Origin: Opitutales bacterium
Lineage (GTDB): Bacteria; Verrucomicrobiota; Verrucomicrobiia; Opitutales; T3Sed10-336
Direction of reading: 5' to 3'
Length of the DNA stretch: 21,666 nucleotides
Assembly (NCBI GenBank): GCA_007132315.1
Contig: SLOW01000177.1
Span: 1 to 21,666 of the forward strand
Shown one piece after another: positions 1 to 7,472 of the stretch; position 1 is the first letter of the stretch, and every line of letters starts with the position of its first letter. Below the pieces are notes generated by a model that was not told the origin of the DNA, made no database searches, and worked only from the letters and a program-made list of their open reading frames with translations. Position numbers and translations under genes: made by a program.

Positions 1-48
1 GATTGAATTCTATTTCAACATTCGCAGTCGAAGATCAATATGCAACCC

Positions 49-1872
49 TTAACGCCTGCGGAGCAGGCTGACAACTGAAACCAGAACCGCCATGCCCGCC
101 AAGCTCAGGGCCCAACCGCCCAACCCGCGAGAGGCGACGTCCTCAACCGGCTCATCGCTCGCGGACCGCACGATCACCTTCGCCTCCATGTAGGGGTGTG
201 GCGTGCAGATATACTCGTACTCGCCTTCCTCTTCAAAGGTGAAACTGTACGACTCACCGTGAGCCAGAAGGGGCGAAACAAAGCGGTCGGGACCGCTGGT
301 GCTGACCGCGTTGTGGATTCCGGAAAACTCGCCGGCCAGGTAAGAGAACACGTCCTCGTTCACCCAGGTGACGGTCGTTCCGGGAGCGATATCGATCACT
401 TTCGGATAATAGGAATTGCCGATAATGCTGACGTTGACTTCGTCGGTATCGTCGCTGTATACCACCGGCTGATCGACCGAAGCCGTGCCGGGACGGAAGG
501 GCGAGATGACCCGAACGGCGTCCTCCGCCATTTCCGCCAGTTCCTCCTGGGTGTGCTCGGGACCTTCGGCCGAGACCGTGACGGGTGTTTCGGCGTCCCG
601 ATCCGCCACCAGGAGTCCGATGGCGCCGCGACTGGTCGATCCGACCGCGTGCGACAGCATGGTGTAGGCCCCCTCTTCCGGCGGTACACGAAACTCGACG
701 ACCCATGAATCCGACGGACCCGCGGTCACCGTTTGCCCTCCGGGCAGCACCGCTTCGGGATGTCCCTGCCAATAAGCGTAATCCCAGATGATCCCGACAA
801 GGTGGAACGTGGACAGAAGGTTCGGTCCGATATTCAGAAAGTTGATCCGCACATAGTCGCCTGGTTTCGCCTGAATCGGTTCTTCGATGTAGCGGAAGAG
901 TTTGCCGTTAAAGGTGACGTACATCGGATTGCCTTCCACCGCGTCCTTGCCGCTGGCGTACCATTCGTGCTGGATAAGGTTGATTTCCACGTCCGGCCCG
1001 CGGCCGAGCTCCTCCTCGAGTTTGTACTTCCGATCCTTCGGATTAACCACCATCATTCCGTACTGTCCGAACAGCACGTGCATGGGAATGGCGTGTCCGC
1101 CCGGAGCGCAGTGATACATAAAGACCCCGGGATAAGTGGCGCGAAACGTCACCGACTTGCTCTGGCCGGGCTGGATTTGTCCCAGGTAGGACGACGTTTG
1201 CGTGTAGGCCGCGTGGATGGAAGCCCCGTGGGGAATGTTGCCGTTATTGACCACAGTGAACTCGACGATATCCCCCTGGTCCACGACGATGGTCGGCCCG
1301 GGCACCTTGCCGTTGGTAAGGAAGCCGTCGTAAACAACTCCGTTGCCCAAATAGGCCAGCCCCTCGTCGAGTTCGATGGTGAAACGTTTGTCCGGCGTCG
1401 CGTCCTGGGACACATAGCCGGTCTGCGGGATGGACAAGCTCTCGTCGCGGCGGAGGATTTCGATGAAGTCCTCATCTTCGCTGTAAAGGTCGAGCCATTC
1501 GCGGCGGGGCGAAGCGGGGGTGAGGTCCGCGGGTGAAGGCGCCACCTGGTACAGGGCTTCGGCGGGATCGGCGGTGTCGGCCACTTTCACCGTTCGCGGC
1601 TCGCGCGGTGTGACGTCGGACAGGCCGTCGAGCGGGAGGTCTTTCTGATTCTCCATGGCGGCGATCATGTCGCGTCCGGCCAAGGTGCCGGAACGCTGGT
1701 TGAGCACCTCGTCTTCGAAGGTGAGATTGCAGGCCACGCAAGCCCGGGCCTCAAACGAGACCGCCCACAATAGAGCGGCGGTCCCCGCGACGGCCAGGAA
1801 CCGCAGCCCGGCTCTCCCGAATGGCGCCTGCAAGGCGCGCGTTGGATCGAATGATTGATTCGTGTTTTTCAT
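49..1872 (-). CDS. nirK: NirK-type copper nitrite reductase-like protein with fused C-terminal cupredoxin and membrane anchor
   Basis: 607 aa, about 250 aa longer than a classical NirK. Seen in the sequence: a signal peptide (hydrophobic core about 23-43, cleavage likely after A44), then C45xxC48, a linker, two cupredoxin domains (about 160-280 and 290-425), a third plastocyanin/pseudoazurin-like domain (about 475-568), and a terminal TM helix (585-604) followed by RRR. NirK-like ligands line up: H215, C255 and H265 for type 1 Cu; H220, H254 and H408 for type 2 Cu; and catalytic H357 (His255 of Alcaligenes faecalis NirK). Two positions differ: S218 replaces the catalytic Asp98, and Q270 replaces the type 1 Met150. 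The third domain has its own H520, C556, H559, M562 set, suggesting a tethered electron carrier. Known for the family: periplasmic nitrite to NO reduction. Inference: a membrane-anchored periplasmic enzyme. Given the substitutions, it could instead be another two-domain multicopper oxidase. The start has no Shine-Dalgarno (see promoter). Confidence 0.75.
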   Translation of the reverse strand: MKNTNQSFDPTRALQAPFGRAGLRFLAVAGTAALLWAVSFEARACVACNLTFEDEVLNQRSGTLAGRDMIAAMENQKDLPLDGLSDVTPREPRTVKVADTADPAEALYQVAPSPADLTPASPRREWLDLYSEDEDFIEILRRDESLSIPQTGYVSQDATPDKRFTIELDEGLAYLGNGVVYDGFLTNGKVPGPTIVVDQGDIVEFTVVNNGNIPHGASIHAAYTQTSSYLGQIQPGQSKSVTFRATYPGVFMYHCAPGGHAIPMHVLFGQYGMMVVNPKDRKYKLEEELGRGPDVEINLIQHEWYASGKDAVEGNPMYVTFNGKLFRYIEEPIQAKPGDYVRINFLNIGPNLLSTFHLVGIIWDYAYWQGHPEAVLPGGQTVTAGPSDSWVVEFRVPPEEGAYTMLSHAVGSTSRGAIGLLVADRDAETPVTVSAEGPEHTQEELAEMAEDAVRVISPFRPGTASVDQPVVYSDDTDEVNVSIIGNSYYPKVIDIAPGTTVTWVNEDVFSYLAGEFSGIHNAVSTSGPDRFVSPLLAHGESYSFTFEEEGEYEYICTPHPYMEAKVIVRSASDEPVEDVASRGLGGWALSLAGMAVLVSVVSLLRRR

Positions 1873-1881
1873 AGCAAGACG

Positions 1882-1925
1882 AATATAGAATTAGATTCCG
1901 TAATGCGGTTTGATCTGGATCAAAA
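1882..1925 (-). promoter_or_regulatory. Class II FNR/NNR-type promoter of nirK, near-leaderless
   Basis: A perfect FNR-family box TTGAT-N4-ATCAA lies at 1910-1923 (centre 1916.5). On the minus strand a -10-like TATATT occupies 1887-1882. If TATATT is -12 to -7, the start is 1875 (a G), and the box centre falls at exactly -41.5, the class II activator position. The ATG is at 1872, so the leader would be only 3 nt and no ribosome-binding site precedes the gene. Inference: anaerobic or NO-responsive activation by an FNR/DNR/NNR-type regulator. Confidence 0.75.
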
Positions 1926-1978
1926 TCGCCGGATAAATCGTCCGAAAGGCGGGGCCCTCGCGCGCAGTTGACGGGTGG

Positions 1979-3997
1979 GTGGGAAAGGCGCACATTTTCG
2001 GCGTGTTCCTTGAAGACCTCGCAGGCTTGCAGAAACTGACCCTGCCCGACCGCTGGCAGGCCGAAGCGGTTGCGGGGTTGATCGACGGCGAGGACGTGGT
2101 GGTGGACGCCCCGACCGGCGCCGGCAAGACGTTCGTCTTCGAGAAGTTCATGGAAAAGACGAATTTTTCCCGCCGCGCGGTTTACACCGTTCCCACCCGG
2201 GCCCTGGCAAACGACAAGTTCGCCGAGTGGACCGCGCGGGGGTGGGACACGGGAATCATGACCGGCGACATCGCCATGAACACCCGGGCCGGCGTGGTCG
2301 TGGCCACCCTCGAAGCCGTCCAGAATCTCCCGTTCGAGAACGCCGGCGTCGAACTGCTGGTGATCGACGAATACCAGTGGCTGGGCGACCCGCTGCGCGG
2401 TAACCACTACGAAGGCGTGCTGATGGCCTTCTCAGCCCGGGTCCGGTATCTCTTTCTGAGCGGTACGGTGGACAACCCGGGAAGCGTGGCGTCCTGGCTC
2501 GCGCGAATGGGGCGGGCGACCCGCGTCGTACGCCACCGCGAACGCCCGGTTCCCCTGGAGGAGGTGGACGCGAACGAGCTGGCACGTTACTGCCCGGCGA
2601 GTGTCAAGGGCTACTGGGCCAAACGGGTGGCGGGAGCGCTGCGGGAGGATCTCGGTCCCGTCCTGCTCTTCGCCCCCCACCGCCGCGAAGCCGAACGCCT
2701 CGCCCGGCAACTGGCCCGGGAAATTCCGTTGGCCCAACCGCTGGGCCTCACCGCGGAGCAGGAAAGCGTGCTCGGGCCGAAACTCACGCGCCTTCTGCGC
2801 AACCGCGTCGCCTACCACCACAGCGGGCTGTCGTACACGCAGCGGGCCGGGATCATCGAGCCGCTGGCCAAGGCGGGGCAACTACGGGCCGTGGTGGCGA
2901 CACTCGGCTTGAGCGCCGGCATCAATTTTTCGCTGCGTTCCGTCATGATCACGGCTCACAGCTATCGCCACCAGGAGTTTGAACACCGCATCCAGCCGCA
3001 CGAGCTGATGCAGATGACCGGCCGGGCCGGCCGCCGCGGCATCGACGAAACCGGCTACCTGCTGTGCACCGACGCCACGCCCCGTCTATCTCAAGCACGG
3101 CCACAGAAACTCAAACGAGCGGCGCCCTTTCCGTGGGCGTTCTTTCTCCGCGGACTGCACCGGGGCGCAACCGCGACCGAACTGGCCCCGCTCTACCAGG
3201 AACGGCTCTTCACGGAAAAACCGCCCCGGCTCGGCGTCGAGGAAACCGGCTCGCGCACGCCCGAGGCCTTTCCCTGCGGCGTGCTGACCGACACCGGCCG
3301 GGCGAGACTCGTCCGGCGCAAACGCCGTCCGTTCAAAGGGTGCCACCGTTGCACGCTCCGGCAGGAATGCCTCACCCTCAGCCCGGAACCGACCCTGTTG
3401 TGGCAGTGGACCCGTATCGGCGTCCTCGACAAACAACTGCGGTTGACCCGGCGCGGCGGAATCGTCCGCCTCTTTCTCGGCCCCGAGGGCCTGGCGCTGG
3501 CGGCCGCGCTGGAGGACCGGAAATATCCCCTGGACGACCTGGTGTTCGACATCGCCGACCTCTTCGGGGGCGAACGTTTTCGCGGCACCAACCCGCGCTG
3601 GATGGGCCGCCTGGCGGGCGTCTGCCGCAAAGCCTACCACCGGTTCAGCGTCGAAGGTTACCTGTTCGAAGGCGTCCCTCCGCAGTACGGCTACGGCGCC
3701 GCCGACGTGGTCCGCGAAATCGTCGAACATCGCGCCCGCCGCTCCGAACTGGCGGTCGATTTCACCGGCCGGGGCGATATCGACCGTTTGCTGACCGAGT
3801 GGCGCGGATTCCTGCGGCAGACCGTACAAGCCCCGCCCACGGACAACCCCCGCTTCGAGGCCTTCCGCGACATCGCCGCCGGGCTCGCGGCGCGGAGCAC
3901 CTCCGGCACCCTCCCCCCGCTCCCGCCCCTGACCGCCGAACAGCGCGAACCGGCCAGACATCGTTTTTTTGAGGTTTCCAGACGCACCGGCACCTGA
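1979..3997 (+). CDS. Ski2-like DExH-box helicase with CxxCx5C cluster
   Basis: 672 aa superfamily 2 helicase. Visible motifs in order: Q-like region (PDRWQAEAV, about 23-31), motif I DAPTGAGKT (43-51), Ia VPTRALA (71-77), II DEYQ (130-133), III SGT (161-163), the second RecA domain with HHSGLS (280-285), ATLGLSAGINF (motif V, about 307-317), and VI QMTGRAGRRG (345-354). This pattern is typical of Ski2-like RNA or DNA helicases. The C-terminal part contains C433, then C455, C458 and C464 (CxxCx5C), which could hold zinc or an iron-sulfur cluster. Substrate is unknown; RNA turnover or DNA repair are both possible. The GTG start has no strong Shine-Dalgarno, and GTG at 2000 (codon 8) is an alternative. 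It is transcribed divergently from nirK and ends in a likely terminator at 4052-4087. Confidence 0.85.
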   Translation: MGKAHIFGVFLEDLAGLQKLTLPDRWQAEAVAGLIDGEDVVVDAPTGAGKTFVFEKFMEKTNFSRRAVYTVPTRALANDKFAEWTARGWDTGIMTGDIAMNTRAGVVVATLEAVQNLPFENAGVELLVIDEYQWLGDPLRGNHYEGVLMAFSARVRYLFLSGTVDNPGSVASWLARMGRATRVVRHRERPVPLEEVDANELARYCPASVKGYWAKRVAGALREDLGPVLLFAPHRREAERLARQLAREIPLAQPLGLTAEQESVLGPKLTRLLRNRVAYHHSGLSYTQRAGIIEPLAKAGQLRAVVATLGLSAGINFSLRSVMITAHSYRHQEFEHRIQPHELMQMTGRAGRRGIDETGYLLCTDATPRLSQARPQKLKRAAPFPWAFFLRGLHRGATATELAPLYQERLFTEKPPRLGVEETGSRTPEAFPCGVLTDTGRARLVRRKRRPFKGCHRCTLRQECLTLSPEPTLLWQWTRIGVLDKQLRLTRRGGIVRLFLGPEGLALAAALEDRKYPLDDLVFDIADLFGGERFRGTNPRWMGRLAGVCRKAYHRFSVEGYLFEGVPPQYGYGAADVVREIVEHRARRSELAVDFTGRGDIDRLLTEWRGFLRQTVQAPPTDNPRFEAFRDIAAGLAARSTSGTLPPLPPLTAEQREPARHRFFEVSRRTGT

Positions 3998-4243
3998 TCG
4001 GGCACAATCGAAGCCACCCCGTCAAACCAGTTCGCGCCAGGCGGCCGCCCGCAACCGCACGGCCCGATCGCGGGGCTGTTGTTTTTTGAACACCCGGCCG
4101 GTCGCCGCGTTCCCGCTCGCGTCCCGCTCTCCGCAACTGCCTGCCGAAACGTCCCGCACAACGTTTGGCGCATGGCCGAACCAACCGCCCCGACGGCCCT
4201 GCCGGAGCTCGATTCGCTGGTGATTTGAGGTCTGTTTTGGAAA
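3998..4243. other. Non-coding spacer between helicase and amtB promoter
   Basis: About 250 nt with no convincing gene. Short open frames here have arginine- and proline-rich shadow composition and no ribosome-binding site. It holds the putative helicase terminator. Activator (NtrC-type) sites for the sigma-54 promoter would be expected here, but I could not identify a good match. Confidence 0.5.
4052..4087 (+). terminator. Probable intrinsic terminator after the helicase gene
   Basis: CAAC...GGCCC, a short loop, then GGGCT-GTTG can fold into an interrupted hairpin followed by a T run (4082-4087). It lies 54 nt beyond the helicase stop. The pairing is imperfect (one G-U and an asymmetric gap), so confidence is moderate. 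Confidence 0.45.
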
Positions 4244-4260
4244 TTGGCACACCCCCTGCT
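4244..4260 (+). promoter_or_regulatory. Sigma-54 (-24/-12) promoter of amtB-glnK
   Basis: TTGGCAC-N5-CTGCT gives the invariant GG (4246-4247) and GC (4258-4259) separated by exactly 10 nt, matching the RpoN consensus TGGCAC-N5-TTGCA except for one T to C change. Transcription would start near 4271, about 78 nt before the amtB ATG. Sigma-54 control by an NtrC-like activator is the established arrangement for ammonium transporter genes, so position and context agree. Confidence 0.8.
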
Positions 4261-4348
4261 AAAGCCTCAGGCACCGCGGAATGGTTCCCGGTGTGTATCC
4301 AGAAATTCAAACCCAGTTCCAGACAGATAAAACAAAAGGAATGACGAT

Positions 4349-5770
4349 ATGAAGCATTGGTATAAACTCGTTTTAATAATGTCGGGCGCCTTCATCCTGG
4401 CGACGGCTCCTGGCTCTCCGGCCCAATTACAGGCCGAAGAGGCCGAAGCCGCGGCCGAATACGAACCGACGGAAGACGATCTCGCCTTCAAGGCGGAGTA
4501 TGAGGAGATGGTGGCCGAACACGGCTTCCATGCCTATGCGTTCGACTTCTTCGTCACAAGCATGCTCTGGACGGTTATCGCAGCCGGGCTGGTCTTCCTG
4601 ATGCACCTCGGTTTCGCCACGCTGGAGACCGGTCTGACTCGGCAGAAAAACGCGGTCAACGTGCTGTTCAAGAATGTGTTCATTATTTCGATCGGCATTC
4701 TGACCTACGGCCTGATCGGCTTTAACATGCACTATCCGGGTGAATGGCAGATCCCGTACGTCTTCGGAATAGGCAGCCCGATCGGCGACCTGAATCAGGA
4801 CTTCACCTTAGGGTACGGAGGGATCGGTCTGGCCATGACCGGTTACGGCGATTTCATCTTCCAGGCCATGTTCGCGGCCACCGCCGCGACGATCGTATCG
4901 GGGGTCGTGGCGGAACGGATCAAACTGTCCTCCTTCATGGTCTTCTCCCTCGTCCTCGTCGCTTTCGCTTACCCGATCGCCGGTTCCTGGCATTGGGGTG
5001 AAGGTTTCCTCGCCGAACTCGCCGTTCCATTCTACGATTTCGCCGGCTCTTCGGCCGTGCACGGCTTCGGCGGTTTCGCCGCCCTCGGCGCGGTGCTCAT
5101 CCTCGGAGCCCGGCGGGGCAAGTATCTCTCGGGTGGCCGGATGAAACCGATCCTCGGCCACAACATTCCGCTGGCCGCAGTCGGCGTGTTCCTGCTGTGG
5201 TTCGGTTGGTTCGGGTTCAACGGCGGGTCGGTCCTCTCGGCCGAGCCCAAGGACCTGGGGCTCGTCTTCACGACGACCGCCATGTCGGCGGCCATGGGTG
5301 CCATCGCCGCGATGCTGACCTCGTGGATCCTGCTCAAGAAGCCGGATATCACCATGGCCCTCAACGGCGTCCTCGCCGGTCTGGTCGGCATCACCGCCGG
5401 CGCCGACGCGGTCGGCCCGTGGGCGGCGGTCTTTATCGGACTGGTCGCCGGAATCATCGTGGTCTTCGCCATCATCTTCTTCGACAAAGTGAAGATCGAC
5501 GATCCGGTGGGCGCCATCTCGGTGCACGGTGTCTGCGGCGTTTGGGGCACGGTGGTGATCGCCTTCTTCAACCCGGACATCAGTTTAGTCTCGCAGGTCA
5601 TCGGCACCGTCACCTTCTGCGGATTCGCGTTCGTGGTGGCGGTTGTGCTCGCCCTGATTCTGAAGGCGACCATGGGCTTACGGGTGACCGAAGAGGAAGA
5701 GGACGAAGGTCTCGACTACTCCGAACACGGCCAGGAAGCGTATCCGGACTTCGGCAAAGTAACCGGCTAA
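4349..5770 (+). CDS. amtB: Ammonium channel/transporter AmtB
   Basis: 473 aa Amt/Rh-family channel conducting ammonium/ammonia across the inner membrane. An N-terminal signal sequence (1-26, ending near SPAQ) is followed by an acidic stretch (29-57) and about eleven membrane helices. Family landmarks are visible: D230-F-A-G-S-S-A-V-H238 (substrate-binding Asp and first pore His), FNGGS (290-294), and DDPVGAISVH393GVCG with the second pore His. The C-terminal tail after about 440 is acidic (TEEEEDEG) and fits the GlnK-docking region. AAGGA lies 8 nt before the ATG. It follows a sigma-54 promoter and precedes glnK, so uptake and its PII inhibitor are made together. The order amtB then glnK is the reverse of the common glnK-amtB order. 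Confidence 0.96.
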   Translation: MKHWYKLVLIMSGAFILATAPGSPAQLQAEEAEAAAEYEPTEDDLAFKAEYEEMVAEHGFHAYAFDFFVTSMLWTVIAAGLVFLMHLGFATLETGLTRQKNAVNVLFKNVFIISIGILTYGLIGFNMHYPGEWQIPYVFGIGSPIGDLNQDFTLGYGGIGLAMTGYGDFIFQAMFAATAATIVSGVVAERIKLSSFMVFSLVLVAFAYPIAGSWHWGEGFLAELAVPFYDFAGSSAVHGFGGFAALGAVLILGARRGKYLSGGRMKPILGHNIPLAAVGVFLLWFGWFGFNGGSVLSAEPKDLGLVFTTTAMSAAMGAIAAMLTSWILLKKPDITMALNGVLAGLVGITAGADAVGPWAAVFIGLVAGIIVVFAIIFFDKVKIDDPVGAISVHGVCGVWGTVVIAFFNPDISLVSQVIGTVTFCGFAFVVAVVLALILKATMGLRVTEEEEDEGLDYSEHGQEAYPDFGKVTG

Positions 5771-5776
5771 CAACAA

Positions 5777-5825
5777 CCGGGCCGCGGCGCGGGGAAACGG
5801 CAACATTTCCTTGCGCCGCACCCGG
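5777..5825 (+). other. Long hairpin in the amtB-glnK spacer
   Basis: The arms CCGGG-CC-GCGGCGC-GG-GGAAA and TTTCC-TT-GCGCCGC-AC... CCGG pair over about 17 bp with two small internal loops and an 8-nt apical loop (cggcaaca). No T run follows, so it is not a standard terminator. It begins 6 nt after the amtB stop and ends 46 nt before glnK. Likely roles are 3' stabilisation of the amtB message, an RNase processing site, or partial attenuation that sets the AmtB:GlnK ratio. Confidence 0.7.
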
Positions 5826-5871
5826 AAAACAAATTACAAGCAACTTACTAAGATAAGAAGGAAGGATATCC

Positions 5872-6210
5872 ATGAAGTTAATCAAAGCGATCATTAAGCC
5901 GTTCAAATTGGAGGAGGTTAAGGAGGCCCTGTCAGAACTCGGCATCGAGGGAATGACGGTGACCGAGGTGAAAGGCTTCGGGCGCCAGAAAGGGCACACC
6001 GAGATCTACCGGGGAAGCGAATACACCGTCGATTTCCTGCCGAAGGTGATGGTGGAAATCGTCGTCGCGGACGACATTGTCTCCAAGACGGTCGAAGCCG
6101 TGGTCAAAGCGGCCAAGACCGGAAAGATCGGCGATGGCAAGATTTTTGTCCTGCCCATCGAGGAAGCGATCCGGATCCGCACCGACGAGCGCGGTGACGG
6201 CGCGGTCTAA
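5872..6210 (+). CDS. glnK: Nitrogen regulatory PII protein
   Basis: 112 aa, the full length of a PII protein. The PII signature is plain: MKLIKAIIKPFKLEEVKEAL at the N-terminus, a T-loop containing Y51 (RGSEYTVDFLPK), the usual uridylylation site, and the C-terminal TGKIGDGKIFVLPIEEAIRIRT motif (about 86-108) that binds ATP/ADP and 2-oxoglutarate. It senses nitrogen and energy state and blocks AmtB when ammonium is plentiful. AAGGAAGG sits 6 nt before the ATG. It is co-directional with amtB, 101 nt downstream, and ends at a perfect terminator. Genomic linkage to amtB favours the name glnK over glnB. Confidence 0.95.
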   Translation: MKLIKAIIKPFKLEEVKEALSELGIEGMTVTEVKGFGRQKGHTEIYRGSEYTVDFLPKVMVEIVVADDIVSKTVEAVVKAAKTGKIGDGKIFVLPIEEAIRIRTDERGDGAV

Positions 6211-6231
6211 ACGAACGAAAGTACTCTTAAC

Positions 6232-6265
6232 AATCCGGCTTCCCACCAGAGGAGCCGGATTTTTT
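6232..6265 (+). terminator. Intrinsic terminator of amtB-glnK
   Basis: A perfect 9-bp stem AATCCGGCT / AGCCGGATT with a 12-nt loop and a T run (6260-6265), 22 nt after the glnK stop. This cleanly closes the nitrogen unit. Confidence 0.93.
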
Positions 6266-6321
6266 CGTGCGCGAACCACCAAAGGCCCGACTCGCCACAA
6301 GTCCACCGGCACGACAAGAAC

Positions 6322-6431
6322 GTTGGATAATTTCCCACAAATGTGAACCAACCGCAGAAAAAGGCTGTCCTTCCCCATCGGAAACATCTACAGGTGACCG
6401 GCACCGGATTCCCGATTTCTTGGCAATCCGG
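6322..6431 (+). promoter_or_regulatory. Structured leader/operator candidates upstream of znuA
   Basis: The 213-nt spacer before znuA has two inverted repeats. The first nests CACA-AA-TGTG (6336-6345) within GTTGG (6322-6326) and CCAAC (6348-6352), resembling an operator. The second pairs CCGGATT (6404-6410) perfectly with AATCCGG (6425-6431) and ends 35 nt before the Shine-Dalgarno. A metal-responsive repressor (Zur or MntR type) would be expected at such a locus, but neither repeat matches a consensus I can name. Confidence 0.35.
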
Positions 6432-6478
6432 CGTTCGGCTCACATCCGTCGTCAGCCTTCCTGGATAAGGAGCCTCCC

Positions 6479-7426
6479 ATGAAAATCCTGAACAAAACCC
6501 TGTTGTCGTTTCGTCCACTCACCTGCTTGTCCGCACTTGTCATGCTCGCAGCCGGTACTCCGTCGGCCGGCGCGCAGTTGAAGGTGGTCACCACCACCCC
6601 GGACCTGGCCTCGATCACCGAGAAGATCGGTGGAGAAGCCGTGGCAGTGGTCAGTCTGGCCCGCGGCACCGACAATCCCCACCACATCCGCCCTCGTCCG
6701 GCGTTTTCCCGCCATCTCGCCGAAGCGGACGTGTTGGTCGTGGTCGGGCTCGATCTCGAACACGCCTGGCTGCCAAGCCTGCTGGCGAACGTCCGTAACA
6801 ATCGGATCCGACCGGGACGGGTCGGGCACTTCGACGCCTCCCGCGGCATCGACGTGATCGGGGTGGCGGCGGGACCCGTGGATCACGCCCACGGTCACGC
6901 CCACACCCACGGCGAGGGGAACCACCACTACCTGCTCGATCCGGCCAACGCGCTGATCGTGGCGGAGAATATCGCGAACCGCCTGACCCGCCTCGACGAG
7001 GACAACGCGGAACGTTTCCGGGAAAACCTGGCGCGCTTCCGGGAAACCCTGGAGGAAAAGATGGCCGAGTGGGAAGCCGCCCTCGAACCCTACCGGGGCA
7101 CCCACGTGGTGACCTACCATGCGACCTACGACTATTTCGCCCGGCGTTACGGCTTCGAGATCATCGACACCCTGGAACCGGCTCCCGGGATCGAGCCGAC
7201 CCCGCGCCACATCAGCCGGCTGATTCCGCGCATGCGGGAGGAAAACGTGCGGATGGTCTGGAGCGAACCGGTGCGGCCGACCCGGCTCCTGCTGCGCCTC
7301 GCCGGCGACACCGACGCGGCGATCGTCGAATTGGCTGAATTCCCGGGGGCGGTGAACGGCATTGACACCTATCTGGATTTGATCGACCACAACGTCAGAC
7401 GAATTGTGGAAGCCATGGAACGCTGA
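6479..7426 (+). CDS. znuA: Zinc (or manganese) ABC transporter substrate-binding protein
   Basis: 315 aa cluster A-I metal-binding protein of the ZnuA/TroA family, exported to the periplasm (signal peptide about 1-32, cleavage near SAGA-Q). It delivers metal to ZnuBC. Expected ligands are visible: H68/H69 in DNPHHIRPR, H150 in HHYLLDP, and H214 in TYHATYDYF. Between them is a histidine-rich loop (H136 to H150, with eight His), typical of zinc-specific members. The fourth ligand near the C-terminus is not certain. AAGGAG lies 6 nt before the ATG. The gene heads znuA-znuC-znuB. His-rich content favours zinc, while manganese or iron cannot be excluded. Confidence 0.88.
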   Translation: MKILNKTLLSFRPLTCLSALVMLAAGTPSAGAQLKVVTTTPDLASITEKIGGEAVAVVSLARGTDNPHHIRPRPAFSRHLAEADVLVVVGLDLEHAWLPSLLANVRNNRIRPGRVGHFDASRGIDVIGVAAGPVDHAHGHAHTHGEGNHHYLLDPANALIVAENIANRLTRLDEDNAERFRENLARFRETLEEKMAEWEAALEPYRGTHVVTYHATYDYFARRYGFEIIDTLEPAPGIEPTPRHISRLIPRMREENVRMVWSEPVRPTRLLLRLAGDTDAAIVELAEFPGAVNGIDTYLDLIDHNVRRIVEAMER

Positions 7427-7472
7427 AGTTCCAGCCCACAACAACCCGCCTCCGGATGACACCGCGCGAATC

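Noticed and set aside
4156..4171. NtrC-like dyad near the amtB sigma-54 promoter
   Set aside because: GCAC-N8-GCGC is one nt too long and asymmetric compared with the GCAC-N7-GTGC consensus, so it is not called.
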